From: Bacillus solitudinis
GTDB taxonomy: Bacteria > Bacillota > Bacilli > Bacillales > Bacillaceae_D
Length of the DNA: 64,000 bases
Reading direction: 5' to 3'
NCBI RefSeq assembly: GCF_002797395.1
Contig: NZ_KZ454943.1
Span: 2,122,614 to 2,186,613 of the forward strand
Numbering within the stretch: the stretch's first letter is position 1; each line of letters opens with the position of its first letter. The notes beneath the pieces were generated by a model, which was not told the DNA's origin, searched no databases, and worked only from the letters and a program-made list of their open reading frames with translations. Of this stretch, positions 14,506-23,901 are shown in pieces. A program made the translations under genes and the position numbers.

Positions 14506-15195
14506 ATGGAGTATAGTGTTGTCATCCCAGCAGCAGGACAAGGGAAACGTATGAAGGCAGGAAAAAACAAACAGTTCATTACTTTACGTGGTGAGCCAAT
14601 TATCATTCATACGCTCAAAGTATTTGAAGAAGACCCGTGGTGTCAGGAAATTATTCTAGTGGCCAATGAGCACGAGTGTGGGGCGATGAGAGAGATCCTA
14701 ACAACCTACTCAATTGAAAAAGTAAGTTGTATTGTTAGAGGGGGAGAGGAACGGCAACATAGTGTAAGGAGAGGAATCGATGCTGTAAAGAACCATGATA
14801 TTGTGTTAATTCATGATGGTGCTAGACCGTTTATTGATTTCAGAACTATTCATCAACTTGTTGAACAAGCGGCAAAAACGGGTGGAGCCATTGTTGCAGT
14901 ACCCATTAAAGACACCGTTAAACGGGTGAAGCAGTTAGAAGTATCTGAAACCATTAACCGTTCTGAGCTGTGGGCTGTGCAAACCCCTCAAGCCTTTAAA
15001 CGAGAACTTATTAAACAGGTACATATACAAGCAGAACGAGAACAAAAGATTGGTACTGATGATGCGAGCTTAATGGAATGGTATAATCACAAAGTTACAG
15101 TTGTAGAAGGAGATTATCTTAACATAAAGTTGACGACGCCTGAGGATCTTATTTTTGCTGAAGCGATTTTAAGTAAAATAGAGGAGAACAAATAA
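14506..15195 (+). CDS. ispD: 2-C-methyl-D-erythritol 4-phosphate cytidylyltransferase
   Basis: IspD transfers CMP from CTP to MEP in the non-mevalonate isoprenoid pathway. The 229-residue protein shows the nucleotide-binding loop PAAGQGKRM with the key Arg/Lys, the HDGARPF motif, and a conserved TDDASL segment. ATG 14506 is preferred over ATG 14479: it has the SD GGGGAG six bases upstream and gives the usual beginning MEYSVVIPAAG. ispF begins directly at its stop codon. Confidence 0.96.
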   Translation: MEYSVVIPAAGQGKRMKAGKNKQFITLRGEPIIIHTLKVFEEDPWCQEIILVANEHECGAMREILTTYSIEKVSCIVRGGEERQHSVRRGIDAVKNHDIVLIHDGARPFIDFRTIHQLVEQAAKTGGAIVAVPIKDTVKRVKQLEVSETINRSELWAVQTPQAFKRELIKQVHIQAEREQKIGTDDASLMEWYNHKVTVVEGDYLNIKLTTPEDLIFAEAILSKIEENK

Positions 15196-15675
15196 ATGAT
15201 GAGAATAGGACAAGGCTTTGATGTACACCAATTAGTTGAAGGGCGCCCATTGATAATAGGAGGAATCACCATTCCTTATGATAAAGGTTTGTTGGGACAT
15301 TCTGATGCGGATGTATTATTACATACAATTGCTGATGCAGCCCTTGGTGCGATTGCAGAAGGTGATATTGGGAGGCATTTCCCGGACACAGATGCTGAAT
15401 TTAAGGACGCAGATTCGGCAAAGCTTCTAGAACATGTATGGAAGCTTGTAAAAAAGAAAGGCTATCAATTGGGGAATATTGATTGTACGATTATTGCTCA
15501 GGCTCCGAAGATGGCTCCTCATATTAAATCGATTCGAGAACGCATCGCAGAACTCTTGGAGTCTGAAACAGATCAAGTAAACGTTAAAGCAACAACCACA
15601 GAAAAATTAGGATTTACAGGGCGAGGTGAAGGAATTGCTGCGCAAGCAACAATTCTTCTATTAAAACGTGTATAG
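15196..15675 (+). CDS. ispF: 2-C-methyl-D-erythritol 2,4-cyclodiphosphate synthase
   Basis: IspF cyclises CDP-ME 2-phosphate to MEcPP, the step two after IspD. The 159-residue protein shows the metal site GQGFDVHQL (Asp and His), [12 protein letters not shown], and the C-terminal [14 protein letters not shown] motif of the trimeric enzyme. The ATG at 15196 directly abuts the ispD stop; ATG 15199 is an alternative start. Translational coupling to ispD is likely. Confidence 0.97.
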   Translation: MMRIGQGFDVHQLVEGRPLIIGGITIPYDKGLLGHSDADVLLHTIADAALGAIAEGDIGRHFPDTDAEFKDADSAKLLEHVWKLVKKKGYQLGNIDCTIIAQAPKMAPHIKSIRERIAELLESETDQVNVKATTTEKLGFTGRGEGIAAQATILLLKRV

Positions 15676-15679
15676 AGAC

Positions 15680-15707
15680 TTGACCAGTCTGTTGTTGGTG
15701 CTAAAAT
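15680..15707 (+). promoter_or_regulatory. sigma-A promoter of gltX
   Basis: TTGACC (15680-15685) and TAAAAT (15702-15707) are 16 bases apart with TGC just before the -10 (extended -10). It starts five bases after the ispF stop. Confidence 0.7.
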
Positions 15708-15760
15708 AGAGAAAGTGAAAAATATGGCATATTCAGATGCTAGAAATGGATGGTGTAAGC

Positions 15761-17215
15761 ATGGGAAACGATGTACGAGTTCGCTTTGCCCCAAGTCCAA
15801 CAGGACATTTGCATATTGGTGGTGCCCGTTCCGCTCTTTTTAATTATTTATTTGCACGTAGTCAGGGCGGTAAATTTATTTTACGTATTGAGGATACAGA
15901 CCAAGCTAGAAATGTAGGAGAGGCGAAAGAAAAGCTTCTTAATAGCTTAAAATGGCTAGGAATTGAATGGGAAGAGAGTATTGATGTTGGTGGTGACTAT
16001 GGTCCTTATAGCTGTATGGAGCGTTTAGATATTTACACGAAACATATTAAACAGCTTCTTGATGAGGGGAAAGCATATTACTGTTATATGACGGAGGAAG
16101 AACTTGGAGCTGAAAGAGAAGCTCAAATTGCCCGAGGCGAAATGCCACGTTATAGTGGAAGAGATCGGAATTTAACGGAAAAAGATCGTCAAGCTTACGA
16201 AGAAAAAGGATTGAAGCCAGTTGTTCGTTTCCGTGTTCCTGAAGGAAAAGAAATAACCATTGATGATGCGGTGCGCGGAAACGTGACGTTTGAATCAAAC
16301 GGAATTGGAGACTTTGTTATTGCTCGAAAAGACGGGATTCCGATGTATAACTTTGCTGTTGTTATTGATGATGCCCTGATGAAAATGTCACATGTTATAC
16401 GAGGTGAAGAGCATCTCTCGAATACGCCGAGACAGGTTATGCTTTACGAGGCATTTGGATGGGAGCCACCGCGCTTTGCTCATGCATCATTAATTTTAAA
16501 TCCTAATCGTCAAAAGATGAGTAAGCGTGATGAATCAATTATTCAATTTGTAGAGCAATATAAAGACCTGGGTTATTTACCAGAGGCTCTGGTTAACTTC
16601 CTGGCATTACTTGGTTGGTCTCCCGTCGGCGAAGAAGAAATATTTTCGATGGAAGAGTTAGGACAACAATTTAGTTTAGAGCGGGTTTCGAAGGCGCCTG
16701 CGGTTTTTGATACAGATAAGCTTGCTTGGATGAATAATCAATACTTAAAAAAGGCCGATTTGGAAACAGTCGTTTCGTTAGCTTTACCTCATCTTGTGAA
16801 AGCAGGTAGGCTACCAGAGGAGATGAGTGCCGAACAACGTGAATGGGCAACTCGACTTATCGGACTTTATCAAGAACAAATGCAGTACGGAGCGGAAATT
16901 GTTGAGTTGACAGAGTTGTTCTTTAAAGTGGAAATTGAGTATAATGAAGAAGCAAAAGAGGTACTCGCCGAAGAACAAGTATCAGATGTTTTAAAGCAAT
17001 TCTTAGCTGAGGTTGAACAGCTAGAAGAGTTTACGGCAGCAAACATTAAGGCTGCCATAAAGGCAACTCAAAAAGCAACAGGGCAAAAAGGGAAAAAACT
17101 ATTTATGCCGATTCGTGTGGCAACAACAGGTCAAACACATGGCCCAGAGCTAGCCGATTCAATTGAAATAGTTGGAAAGTCAAGTGTCTCCGCAAGATTG
17201 CAAAAACTGATTTAA
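15761..17215 (+). CDS. gltX: Glutamyl-tRNA synthetase (non-discriminating type likely)
   Basis: GltX charges tRNA-Glu; in Bacillus the enzyme also charges tRNA-Gln, which GatCAB then amidates. The 484-residue class I enzyme shows the HIGH-type signature HLHIGGAR near residue 15 and KMSKRDES for the second signature, followed by the helical anticodon-binding domain. I use ATG 15761, which gives MGNDVRVRF as in relatives with an SD-like GGATGGTG five bases before; the in-frame ATG at 15737 has no SD. No T-box lies upstream; the one downstream serves cysE. Confidence 0.96.
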   Translation: MGNDVRVRFAPSPTGHLHIGGARSALFNYLFARSQGGKFILRIEDTDQARNVGEAKEKLLNSLKWLGIEWEESIDVGGDYGPYSCMERLDIYTKHIKQLLDEGKAYYCYMTEEELGAEREAQIARGEMPRYSGRDRNLTEKDRQAYEEKGLKPVVRFRVPEGKEITIDDAVRGNVTFESNGIGDFVIARKDGIPMYNFAVVIDDALMKMSHVIRGEEHLSNTPRQVMLYEAFGWEPPRFAHASLILNPNRQKMSKRDESIIQFVEQYKDLGYLPEALVNFLALLGWSPVGEEEIFSMEELGQQFSLERVSKAPAVFDTDKLAWMNNQYLKKADLETVVSLALPHLVKAGRLPEEMSAEQREWATRLIGLYQEQMQYGAEIVELTELFFKVEIEYNEEAKEVLAEEQVSDVLKQFLAEVEQLEEFTAANIKAAIKATQKATGQKGKKLFMPIRVATTGQTHGPELADSIEIVGKSSVSARLQKLI

Positions 17216-17226
17216 TCATGTATAAC
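17198..17226 (+). promoter_or_regulatory. Promoter of the cysE-cysS T-box transcript
   Basis: TTGCAA (17198-17203) and TATAAC (17221-17226) are 17 bases apart, overlapping the end of gltX. It is placed about right for transcription to begin just before the T-box Stem I. Confidence 0.6.
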
Positions 17227-17240
17227 TGATGTATAAATAA

Positions 17241-17486
17241 TCGTAACGTATTGAGAGGGAAAAGTAAAAAGTATTCGTGTCTTTCAGAGAAAATCACCTT
17301 TGGCTGGAAGTGGTTTAGACCCGTGCTTTTGAAATGCACCCTTGAGTCTCTTTCTGAACATATAGTAGGAAAGGGCGAGTGGCTTCGTTATCTGCTAAAA
17401 AGATAAGTAGACCTAGTCTCTTAAAACAGAGTGGAACCGCGCAAAAGCGCCTCTGTGCAATATATTGCACAGAGGTGTTTTTTTTG
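17241..17486 (+). promoter_or_regulatory. Cysteine-specific T-box riboswitch
   Basis: The T-box sequence AGAGTGGAACCGCGC lies at 17428-17442, and the AGTA-type motif of Stem I lies near 17263. The specifier loop reads GAAATGCACC with TGC at 17335-17337, the cysteine codon, in the usual GAAnnnACC setting. A perfect 13-bp terminator hairpin (17450-17475) followed by eight T closes the leader. Uncharged tRNA-Cys should pair with the leader, stabilise the antiterminator and turn on cysE and cysS. Confidence 0.94.
17450..17486 (+). terminator. T-box-controlled intrinsic terminator
   Basis: CCTCTGTGCAATA and TATTGCACAGAGG are perfect complements, followed by TGTTTTTTTT. The 5' arm would be sequestered by the antiterminator when uncharged tRNA-Cys is bound. 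Confidence 0.94.
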
Positions 17487-17573
17487 TATAATCAAAAGTA
17501 TTTATGCAAGGATGGCTGTTCTACTTGAGACGATAAATTCTATTTTATTTTTATTAGGAGGGGAGAGAGAAAA

Positions 17574-18209
17574 ATGGGAAAGATATTTCGAACTTTATTA
17601 AATGATGTAGACGTAGTTTTTGAACAAGATCCAGCAGCGAGAAGTCGGCTTGAAGTTATTTTTACCTACTCAGGGGTCCATGCCATTTGGTCACATCGGT
17701 TTGCCCATTGGTTTTGGACGAAAAGGTTATTCTTCTTAGCGCGGTTTATCTCGCAAGTTAGTCGCTTTATAACAGGAATAGAGATACATCCTGGAGCCGT
17801 TATTGGACAACGTCTATTTATTGACCATGGGATGGGCGTTGTCATTGGCGAAACCTGTGAAATTGGGAATGACGTGACAATTTTCCAAGGTGTGACTTTA
17901 GGTGGTACCGGTAAGGAAAAAGGAAAGCGGCATCCAACCGTGAGAGACGGAGTCCTTATTGCGTCAGGGGCAAAGGTATTAGGTTCATTTACAATTGGGG
18001 AAAATGCAAGGATAGGAGCTGGCGCGGTTGTTTTAAAGGAAGTGCCAGAAAATTCAACGGTTGTGGGTATCCCGGGTAGGATTGTTATTCAAAATGGGAT
18101 TAAGGTAGAGAATGGTCTTAATCATCACCTTATGCCTGATCCAGTTTCAGATAAACTTAAGGAACTGGAAGAAGAAATAAAAATGTTACGCGAAGAAATA
18201 AAAAAGTGA
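17574..18209 (+). CDS. cysE: Serine O-acetyltransferase
   Basis: CysE acetylates serine to O-acetylserine, the first step of cysteine synthesis. The 211-residue protein has a short N-terminal helical domain and a left-handed beta-helix of hexapeptide repeats (about 60-170) carrying the active-site motif [13 protein letters not shown] and QGVTLGGTG; the C-terminal tail ends in charged helix, as in the short Gram-positive type. It is the first gene after the cysteine T-box, so cysteine supply and cysteinyl-tRNA synthesis are tied together. Confidence 0.97.
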   Translation: MGKIFRTLLNDVDVVFEQDPAARSRLEVIFTYSGVHAIWSHRFAHWFWTKRLFFLARFISQVSRFITGIEIHPGAVIGQRLFIDHGMGVVIGETCEIGNDVTIFQGVTLGGTGKEKGKRHPTVRDGVLIASGAKVLGSFTIGENARIGAGAVVLKEVPENSTVVGIPGRIVIQNGIKVENGLNHHLMPDPVSDKLKELEEEIKMLREEIKK

Positions 18210-18278
18210 GTACATCCATCACGTATCAATTAGTTGGCAACATAGTTTATAAGAAGTTAGCAAAGGAGGAGTCTTCAG

Positions 18279-19676
18279 ATGGCCATACAGCTTTATAACA
18301 GCTTATCAAGAAAAAAGGAAACCTTTATTCCGCTAAAAGAGGGTAAAGTAAAAATGTATGTTTGTGGTCCAACTGTCTATAATTATATCCATATAGGGAA
18401 TGCAAGACCACCTATCGTTTATGATATGGTTCGCCGTTACCTAGAATACCGAGGTTATGACGTTACATTTATATCTAATTTTACGGATGTTGATGATAAA
18501 ATTATCCGAGCGGCAGCCGAACTAGGGGAAGAAGTGTTGGATGTCGCCAACCGATTTATTGAAGCCTATCACCAGGATACTTGTGCACTTGGAGTCAAAA
18601 AGGCAGATTACCATCCACGAGTAACTGAAACCATTCCTGAAATTATTGACTTTATTACAAAATTAGTAAAAAAGGGCTTCGCTTATGAATCTGGTGGCGA
18701 TGTTTATTATCGTACTAGAAAATTTAAAGAGTATGGAAAACTCTCCTCCCAGTCTATTGAGGATCTTCGTTCAGGGGCGCGTATCGAAATCGATGAACGA
18801 AAAGAAGATGCCCTGGATTTTGTTCTTTGGAAAACAGCTAAAGAAGGAGAAGTATTTTGGGAAAGTCCATGGGGAAACGGACGACCAGGTTGGCATATCG
18901 AATGTTCAGCAATGGTAAAGAAATATTTAGGAGATACAATTGACATCCATGCCGGCGGGCAAGATTTAACATTCCCTCATCATGAAAATGAAATTGCACA
19001 ATCTGAAGCCCTAACGGGAAAGACAATGGCAAATTATTGGCTTCATAACGGATTTATTAATATCGAGAACGAAAAGATGTCGAAATCACTCGGAAATTTT
19101 GTTTTAGCTAATGAAATCATTCGACAACATTCTGCAGAAGTCGTCCGCTTTTTCATGCTGACCGCACATTACAGAAGTCCAATTAACTTCAGTGATGAAC
19201 TACTTGAAGGGGCAAAAAATGGATTAGAACGATTAAAAACTGTAGTATCAAGTTTAAAACATCGCTTACAAGAATCAGCAGACTATGGCGGAGAGGGTTC
19301 GTGGCTAAAAACGATAAAGACCTTTAAAGAACGCTTTATTGCTGAGATGGATGATGACTTTAATAGTGCGAATGGAATCTCCGTTTTGTTTGATTTAGCC
19401 AAAGAGGCAAACTATTACTTGCGGGAAAAGCAAACGTCTCAACAAGTACTAAAGGCTTTTATTGCCCAGTTCCAAGAATTTGCAAGTGTATTAGGATTAG
19501 AATTAGATGAACAAGAAACATTACTTGATGAGGAAATTGAACAATTAATTGTTAAAAGAAATGAAGCCCGTAAAAATCGTGATTTTGGGTTAGCCGACCA
19601 AATCCGTGACCAGCTTAAAGAGCAGGGAATTCTCCTTGAGGATACAGCTCAGGGTATTCGTTGGAAAAGAGGCTAG
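18279..19676 (+). CDS. cysS: Cysteinyl-tRNA synthetase
   Basis: CysS charges tRNA-Cys. The 465-residue class Ia enzyme shows the zinc and substrate site beginning at [18 protein letters not shown] (the Cys ligand and the HIGH motif), the later zinc ligands in WHIECSAM and [15 protein letters not shown], and a C-terminal anticodon-binding helix bundle. It lies 69 bases after cysE and shares the T-box. mrnC starts four bases after its stop. Confidence 0.98.
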   Translation: MAIQLYNSLSRKKETFIPLKEGKVKMYVCGPTVYNYIHIGNARPPIVYDMVRRYLEYRGYDVTFISNFTDVDDKIIRAAAELGEEVLDVANRFIEAYHQDTCALGVKKADYHPRVTETIPEIIDFITKLVKKGFAYESGGDVYYRTRKFKEYGKLSSQSIEDLRSGARIEIDERKEDALDFVLWKTAKEGEVFWESPWGNGRPGWHIECSAMVKKYLGDTIDIHAGGQDLTFPHHENEIAQSEALTGKTMANYWLHNGFINIENEKMSKSLGNFVLANEIIRQHSAEVVRFFMLTAHYRSPINFSDELLEGAKNGLERLKTVVSSLKHRLQESADYGGEGSWLKTIKTFKERFIAEMDDDFNSANGISVLFDLAKEANYYLREKQTSQQVLKAFIAQFQEFASVLGLELDEQETLLDEEIEQLIVKRNEARKNRDFGLADQIRDQLKEQGILLEDTAQGIRWKRG

Positions 19677-19680
19677 GTAT

Positions 19681-20094
19681 ATGAGATTAATTGAAGCAAC
19701 AACTGATTTACGTCAGTTAAATGCCCTTGCTCTAGCCTATATGGGCGATGCGGTTTTGGATACCTATGTACGTTATTATTTAATTGCAAAAGGGAAGGTG
19801 CGCCCTAATCGTCTTCATACTGAGGCCACTAAATATGTCTCTGCTAAAGCGCAGGCAGATGTGCTTCACTTTTTAAGTGAAGAAGGGTTTTTTTCAGAGG
19901 AAGAAGAAGCTTTAATTAAACGTGGACGAAATGCCAAGTCGGGAACCATTCCAAAAAATACGGATGCTGCAACGTACAGTTACTCTACAGCTTTTGAAGC
20001 CCTACTTGGTTTTTTATATTTGCAGGAGAAACAAGGGCGTTTAGATGAGATTATGATGCGTACATTTGTCTATATTGAAAATAAACAAGCTTAG
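19681..20094 (+). CDS. mrnC: Mini-ribonuclease III
   Basis: MrnC is a dimeric RNase III catalytic domain without the double-stranded RNA-binding domain; it matures the ends of 23S rRNA. The 137-residue protein shows the signature LALAYMGDAVLDTYVRYYL with the catalytic Asp, and the second catalytic cluster around YSTAFEALLGFLYL. ATG 19681 is used; reading upstream in the same frame overlaps cysS and is an artefact. The 23S gene at 2436 of this window is its substrate. Confidence 0.95.
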   Translation: MRLIEATTDLRQLNALALAYMGDAVLDTYVRYYLIAKGKVRPNRLHTEATKYVSAKAQADVLHFLSEEGFFSEEEEALIKRGRNAKSGTIPKNTDAATYSYSTAFEALLGFLYLQEKQGRLDEIMMRTFVYIENKQA

Positions 20095-20109
20095 AAAGGA
20101 GGAACAGCC

Positions 20110-20856
20110 ATGAATCAAGAGTTTATTGTCGGGAAAAACCCAATAATTGAGGCATTAAAATCAGGGCATTCAATTAACAAAATTTGGATTGCGGAGGGTT
20201 CTCAAAAAGGGCAGATGTCAAAGGTTTTAGAGCTTGCTAAAGAACATGGTGTTCTTGTTCAGAATGCGCCGAAAAAAAAGCTTGAACAGCTCACAGATAC
20301 TACGAATCATCAAGGGGTTGTTGCCTCTGTTGCTGCCTATGAGTATGCCGAGATGGAAGATTTATTTAGTAATGCAGAGCAAAAAGGGGAAGAGCCATTT
20401 TTTCTCATTTTGGACGAAGTGGAGGACCCTCATAATCTAGGTTCAATCCTGCGTACAGCAGATGCTGTTGGTGCACATGGTGTCATTATCCCAAAACGTC
20501 GTGCTGTAGGCTTAACACAAACCGTAGCAAAGTCTTCGGCGGGAGCGATTGAATATGTACCTGTTGTAAGAGTAACGAACATTGCCCGAACGATGGAAGA
20601 CCTAAAAAAGAAAGGGATATGGTTTGCAGGAACCGATGCCTTAGGAAATGATGATTATAGAGAAGCGGCGTTAGATATGCCGATCGGTCTTGTTATTGGC
20701 AGTGAGGGTAAAGGGATTAGTCGCCTTGTAAAGGAAAAGTGTGATTTTTTAATCCATATTCCGATGGTCGGAAAAGTAACATCCTTAAATGCGTCTGTGG
20801 CGGCAAGTTTATTAATGTATGAGGTATATCGCAGGCGAAATCTAAGGGATAAATAG
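20110..20856 (+). CDS. rlmB: 23S rRNA (guanosine-2'-O)-methyltransferase RlmB
   Basis: This 248-residue SPOUT enzyme belongs to the TrmH/SpoU family and is expected to methylate G2251 in the P-loop of 23S rRNA. The N-terminal L30e-like substrate-binding domain (about 1-75) is followed by the knotted catalytic domain with motifs LDEVEDPHNLGSILRTA, IGSEGKGISRL and SLNASVAASLLMYE. It lies between mrnC and rae1 (two-base gap), all RNA-maturation genes. Confidence 0.95.
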   Translation: MNQEFIVGKNPIIEALKSGHSINKIWIAEGSQKGQMSKVLELAKEHGVLVQNAPKKKLEQLTDTTNHQGVVASVAAYEYAEMEDLFSNAEQKGEEPFFLILDEVEDPHNLGSILRTADAVGAHGVIIPKRRAVGLTQTVAKSSAGAIEYVPVVRVTNIARTMEDLKKKGIWFAGTDALGNDDYREAALDMPIGLVIGSEGKGISRLVKEKCDFLIHIPMVGKVTSLNASVAASLLMYEVYRRRNLRDK

Positions 20857-20857
20857 T

Positions 20858-21367
20858 ATGAAAGACATTTTGCTTGTTGATGGGTATAATATGATTGGTG
20901 CTTGGCCAGAGCTTCGTCAACTGAAAGACCGAGACCTGGGTCTTGCACGAGATCGATTAGTTGAAATCATGGCCGAGTATCAAGCCTATACTGGTTTTGA
21001 AGTAAACATTATTTTTGATGCTCATATGGTGCCTGGAATTGGAAAAAAGTATAATAATTTTCGCATCAATGTACTGTACACCCGAGAAAGTGAAACGGCA
21101 GATGAACATATTGAAAAGCTTGTCCACGAATTGAAGCAAATTGATACGCGAATACATGTAGCAACTTCGGACTTTACAGAACAATCCCTAGTATTTGGAA
21201 GCGGGGCACTAAGAAAGTCGGCCAGGGAACTATTAATTGAAACGGAGGTCGTTGGAAAAGGGATTAATCAAGATGTCGAAACTAGGAAAAAAAACCGAAA
21301 TTCGACAAAGATTCCCCTTTCTAAAGAAATAGTTGAAATTTTTGAAAAATGGCGTCGAGGCCAATAA
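20858..21367 (+). CDS. rae1: Ribosome-associated endoribonuclease Rae1 (YacP, NYN/PIN-like)
   Basis: Rae1 cleaves certain mRNAs in the ribosomal A site. The 169-residue protein shows the NYN-domain start LLVDGYNMIGAWPEL, the conserved IFDAH motif, and the later TSDFTEQ acidic motif of the PIN-like active site. It overlaps the rlmB operon with a one-base gap and is followed by the sigH promoter. Confidence 0.92.
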   Translation: MKDILLVDGYNMIGAWPELRQLKDRDLGLARDRLVEIMAEYQAYTGFEVNIIFDAHMVPGIGKKYNNFRINVLYTRESETADEHIEKLVHELKQIDTRIHVATSDFTEQSLVFGSGALRKSARELLIETEVVGKGINQDVETRKKNRNSTKIPLSKEIVEIFEKWRRGQ

Positions 21368-21374
21368 TGGGTGG

Positions 21375-21404
21375 TTGACCTCCTGGAAATCTGTGCTATA
21401 TAAT
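21375..21404 (+). promoter_or_regulatory. sigma-A promoter of sigH
   Basis: TTGACC (21375-21380) and TATAAT (21399-21404) are 18 bases apart; an overlapping TGC-TATATA gives an extended -10 with 16-base spacing. It lies just after the rae1 stop. Confidence 0.7.
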
Positions 21405-21439
21405 GTTCCTATTAACAGCCAAAGGTCAGGGGGATTGTC

Positions 21440-22093
21440 GTGAACGTAGACCTGCATGAAACCGTATTAAAGCCAAATTATAACCAATTGGATGACGATT
21501 TATTAGTGGAACAGGTACGTATTGGAGACAGTGGAGCCCTTGAATACTTAATTAACAAATATAAGAATTTTGTAAGGGCAAAGGCGAGATCATACTTCCT
21601 AATTGGAGCCGATCATGAAGATATTGTACAAGAAGGAATGATTGGACTCTACAAGGCAGTCCGTGATTTTAAAGGGGACAAGCTCTCCTCTTTTAAAGCC
21701 TTTGCTGAACTTTGTATAACTCGTCAAATTATTACGGCAATTAAGACGGCAACAAGACAGAAGCACATACCTTTGAATTCATATATTTCATTGGATAAAC
21801 CGATGTATGATGAAGAATCAGACCGTACATTGTTGGATGTTATTTGCGGTACTAAGGTGACAAATCCAGAAGAGTTACTAATAAATCAAGAAGAATTTGA
21901 AGACATTGAATTAAAGATGGGAGAGATTTTAAGTGAACTTGAACAACAAGTGCTTATGCTCTATCTGGATGGACGATCCTATCAGGAAATTTCAGTAGAT
22001 TTAAATCGTCATGTCAAATCAATAGATAATGCCTTGCAACGGGTTAAGCGTAAACTCGAGCGCTATGTGGAATTAAAAGGCGTAACGTTGTAA
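21440..22093 (+). CDS. sigH: RNA polymerase sigma factor SigH (sigma-H, Spo0H)
   Basis: Sigma-H directs transcription at the transition to stationary phase and entry into sporulation. The 217 residues show region 2 with NKYKNFVRAKARSYFLIG and DIVQEGMIGLYKAVRDF, a linker, and region 4 (LDGRSYQEISVDLNRHVKSI) with its helix-turn-helix. The start is GTG at 21440 with an AGGGGG SD six bases upstream. It has its own promoter. Confidence 0.97.
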   Translation: MNVDLHETVLKPNYNQLDDDLLVEQVRIGDSGALEYLINKYKNFVRAKARSYFLIGADHEDIVQEGMIGLYKAVRDFKGDKLSSFKAFAELCITRQIITAIKTATRQKHIPLNSYISLDKPMYDEESDRTLLDVICGTKVTNPEELLINQEEFEDIELKMGEILSELEQQVLMLYLDGRSYQEISVDLNRHVKSIDNALQRVKRKLERYVELKGVTL

Positions 22094-22147
22094 GAACCAA
22101 GCGGTATAACTCACCTATTTTTGTAAGAAACTTCACATAAGTAAGAA

Positions 22148-22176
22148 TTGACACACTATTTTTCGTATGCTAGAGT
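22148..22176 (+). promoter_or_regulatory. sigma-A promoter of rpmG-secE-nusG
   Basis: TTGACA (22148-22153) and TAGAGT (22171-22176) are 17 bases apart, with TGC before the -10. It lies 36 bases before the L33 gene. Confidence 0.75.
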
Positions 22177-22211
22177 AAAATAGTGTGTATTTTCATGTGT
22201 GGAGGTGCGGT

Positions 22212-22361
22212 GTGCGGAGTAAAGTTGTACTAGCCTGTGAGGTCTGTCAATCTCGAAACTATTCAACGCAAAAGAATAAGCTCACTCACGTAAACCGCAT
22301 TGAGATGAAGAAGTTTTGTAAAACGTGTAATGAACACACTCTTCATCGTGAAACAAAGTAA
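22212..22361 (+). CDS. rpmG: Ribosomal protein L33, zinc-binding type
   Basis: L33 sits near the E site of the large subunit. This 49-residue reading frame (GTG start) contains two CxxC pairs (CEVC near 9 and CKTC near 36), the zinc-ribbon (C+) form. The SD GGAGGTG at 22201-22207 is four bases before the start. The gene order sigH-rpmG-secE-nusG matches rpmGB of B. subtilis. Zinc-free paralogues usually exist elsewhere for zinc starvation, but none is in this window. Confidence 0.93.
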   Translation: MRSKVVLACEVCQSRNYSTQKNKLTHVNRIEMKKFCKTCNEHTLHRETK

Positions 22362-22462
22362 CTAGCGGTTCTTTTTTTATTGGTTGAAAGTTGAACTTTA
22401 TACAAATTTCGAATAGATGAGTATTTATTTGTCTATATTGATTGGTGCTGGGGGTGTCTGTT

Positions 22463-22657
22463 ATGGCTGACGGAGTTAAAAACAGCGGGAAGTTTTTGAA
22501 AGATGTTGTATCAGAGATGAAACGTGTATCATGGCCAACTCGTAAAGAGCTTACGCGTTATACTTGGGTGGTTCTCGGAACGGTTGCGTTTATTACTGTC
22601 TTCTTTGCAATTATAGATTACGGTATTTCATGGCTTGTTCGTGTATTACTCGGGTAG
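22463..22657 (+). CDS. secE: Preprotein translocase subunit SecE
   Basis: SecE clamps SecY (gene at 48455) in the translocon. The 64-residue protein has the conserved cytoplasmic amphipathic motif EMKRVSWPTRKEL (about 19-31) and one transmembrane helix at about 36-58. I use ATG 22463, six bases after the SD GGGGGTG; an in-frame GTG or ATG further upstream would place the SD inside the gene. Confidence 0.95.
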   Translation: MADGVKNSGKFLKDVVSEMKRVSWPTRKELTRYTWVVLGTVAFITVFFAIIDYGISWLVRVLLG

Positions 22658-22732
22658 TTTTCCGTTAATAATGGTGGGAGATGCTGAGTATTAAACCGAA
22701 GAGGAGGGAAGGACACAACCGTCCTATTTAGA

Positions 22733-23266
22733 ATGGAAAAAAATTGGTATGTAGTGCATACGTATTCAGGGTATGAAAATAAAGTTAAAGCAAATTTAGA
22801 AAAGCGTGTAGAATCCATGGAAATGACCGATAAAATTTTCCGTGTTCTTGTGCCTGTTGAGGAAGAGACAGAAATTAAGAATGGAAAAAGTAAACAGGTC
22901 ACACGAAAGGTGTTTCCTGGGTATGTTCTTGTCGAGATGATTATGACAGATGATTCTTGGTATGTCGTAAGAAACACGCCAGGGGTAACTGGATTTGTTG
23001 GTTCCTCGGGCGCGGGTTCTAAGCCAACAGCGTTGTTACCTGATGAAGTTGAATCAATACTTAAACAAATGGGAGTCGAGGAACCAAGAGCTGAAATTGA
23101 CTTCGAAATGAAGGAGTCAGTGAAGGTGAAAGAGGGTCCCTTTGCAAACTTTATTGGTACGATTGAAGAAATTCAAGTCGAGAAGCAAAAGGTTAAGGTC
23201 CATGTAAATATGTTTGGTCGTGAAACACCAGTAGAGCTTGATTTTACACAAGTTGAAAAGATTTAA
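22733..23266 (+). CDS. nusG: Transcription elongation/termination factor NusG
   Basis: NusG binds the RNA polymerase clamp and, in Bacillus, promotes pausing and interacts with the non-template strand. The 177 residues comprise the NGN domain (about 1-115, starting [15 protein letters not shown]) and a C-terminal KOW domain ([16 protein letters not shown]). The only good SD (GGAGGGAAGG, 22703-22712) is more than 20 bases before the ATG; a GGAC/GTCC hairpin between them could bring it near. No other in-frame start is present. Confidence 0.97.
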   Translation: MEKNWYVVHTYSGYENKVKANLEKRVESMEMTDKIFRVLVPVEEETEIKNGKSKQVTRKVFPGYVLVEMIMTDDSWYVVRNTPGVTGFVGSSGAGSKPTALLPDEVESILKQMGVEEPRAEIDFEMKESVKVKEGPFANFIGTIEEIQVEKQKVKVHVNMFGRETPVELDFTQVEKI

Positions 23267-23277
23267 TTGAATTTAAC

Positions 23278-23306
23278 TTGCTATCTGCTTGTGAAGGTGA
23301 TAAAAT
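23278..23306 (+). promoter_or_regulatory. sigma-A promoter of rplK-rplA
   Basis: TTGCTA (23278-23283) and TAAAAT (23301-23306) are 17 bases apart, with TGA directly before the -10 (extended -10). It overlaps the start of the nusG-rplK intergenic region. Confidence 0.75.
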
Positions 23307-23341
23307 CTTCATGTTTGATAATGGTTTCTTACACGAGCCAT

Positions 23342-23367
23342 CGGGTGCATGAATGCATCCGTTTTTT
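23342..23367 (+). terminator. Terminator or attenuator between nusG and rplK
   Basis: CGGGTGCAT pairs with ATGCATCCG, followed by six T. It lies downstream of the rplK promoter, so it could end nusG transcripts and attenuate the rplK transcript at the same time. Confidence 0.8.
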
Positions 23368-23369
23368 GA

Positions 23370-23398
23370 GTGGGAGGGTGAAACACCCGGATAACCAC
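23370..23398 (+). promoter_or_regulatory. Putative ribosomal protein L1 binding leader before rplK
   Basis: GTGG (23370) pairs with CCAC (23395-23398); inside it GGGTG pairs with CACCC, leaving an asymmetric internal loop with GA on one side. The same architecture occurs before rplA at 23902. L1 is known to repress the L11-L1 mRNA by binding a site that mimics its 23S target; assignment here is by structure and position. Confidence 0.6.
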
Positions 23399-23423
23399 AT
23401 CACGGACTAAGGAGGTGTGTCAC

Positions 23424-23849
23424 GTGGCTAAAAAGGTAATTAAAATGGTTAAATTACAAATCCCTGCTGGGAAAGCAAATCCAGCTCCCCCGGTTGGTCC
23501 TGCATTAGGTCAAGCTGGAGTTAACATTATGGGATTCTGTAAAGAATTTAACGCTCGTACTTCAGACCAAGCCGGTCTTATCATTCCGGTAGAAATTACG
23601 GTATTTGAAGACCGTTCGTTTACATTCATCACAAAAACTCCACCTGCTGCTGTTCTTCTTAAAGTAGCTGCTGGTATCGAGTCTGGTTCTGGTGAACCAA
23701 ACAAGAAAAAAGTTGCAACTGTCAAGCGTGATAAAGTACGCGAGATTGCTGAGACAAAAATGCCAGATCTTAACGCTGCAAGTGTTGAGTCTGCTATGCG
23801 TATGGTAGAAGGTACTGCGCGCAGCATGGGTATCGTAATTGAAGATTAA
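23424..23849 (+). CDS. rplK: Ribosomal protein L11
   Basis: L11 binds the GTPase-associated centre of 23S rRNA and is needed for Rel activation. The 141-residue protein shows the N-terminal thiostrepton-pocket segment [16 protein letters not shown] with both prolines intact and a C-terminal RNA-binding domain (about 75-141). GTG 23424 is preferred to GTG/ATG candidates upstream because AAGGAGGTG is six bases before it. Confidence 0.97.
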   Translation: MAKKVIKMVKLQIPAGKANPAPPVGPALGQAGVNIMGFCKEFNARTSDQAGLIIPVEITVFEDRSFTFITKTPPAAVLLKVAAGIESGSGEPNKKKVATVKRDKVREIAETKMPDLNAASVESAMRMVEGTARSMGIVIED

Positions 23850-23901
23850 TTTGTAAGCTTACGTGAGGTTGCAACCTATTGTGGGTTCGCAACCTTTCAT
23901 A

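Noticed and set aside
15737-15760. N-terminal extension of GltX from ATG 15737
   Set aside because: No SD before it and the added eight residues do not match relatives; ATG 15761 is favoured.
21375-21428. TGACCT and AGGTCA inverted pair around the sigH promoter
   Set aside because: Only 6 bp with about 40 bases between; the left arm is the -35 itself and is not in the RNA.
22618-22977. 119-codon minus-strand frame over secE and nusG
   Set aside because: It is antisense to nusG, which is surely real, and has no SD.
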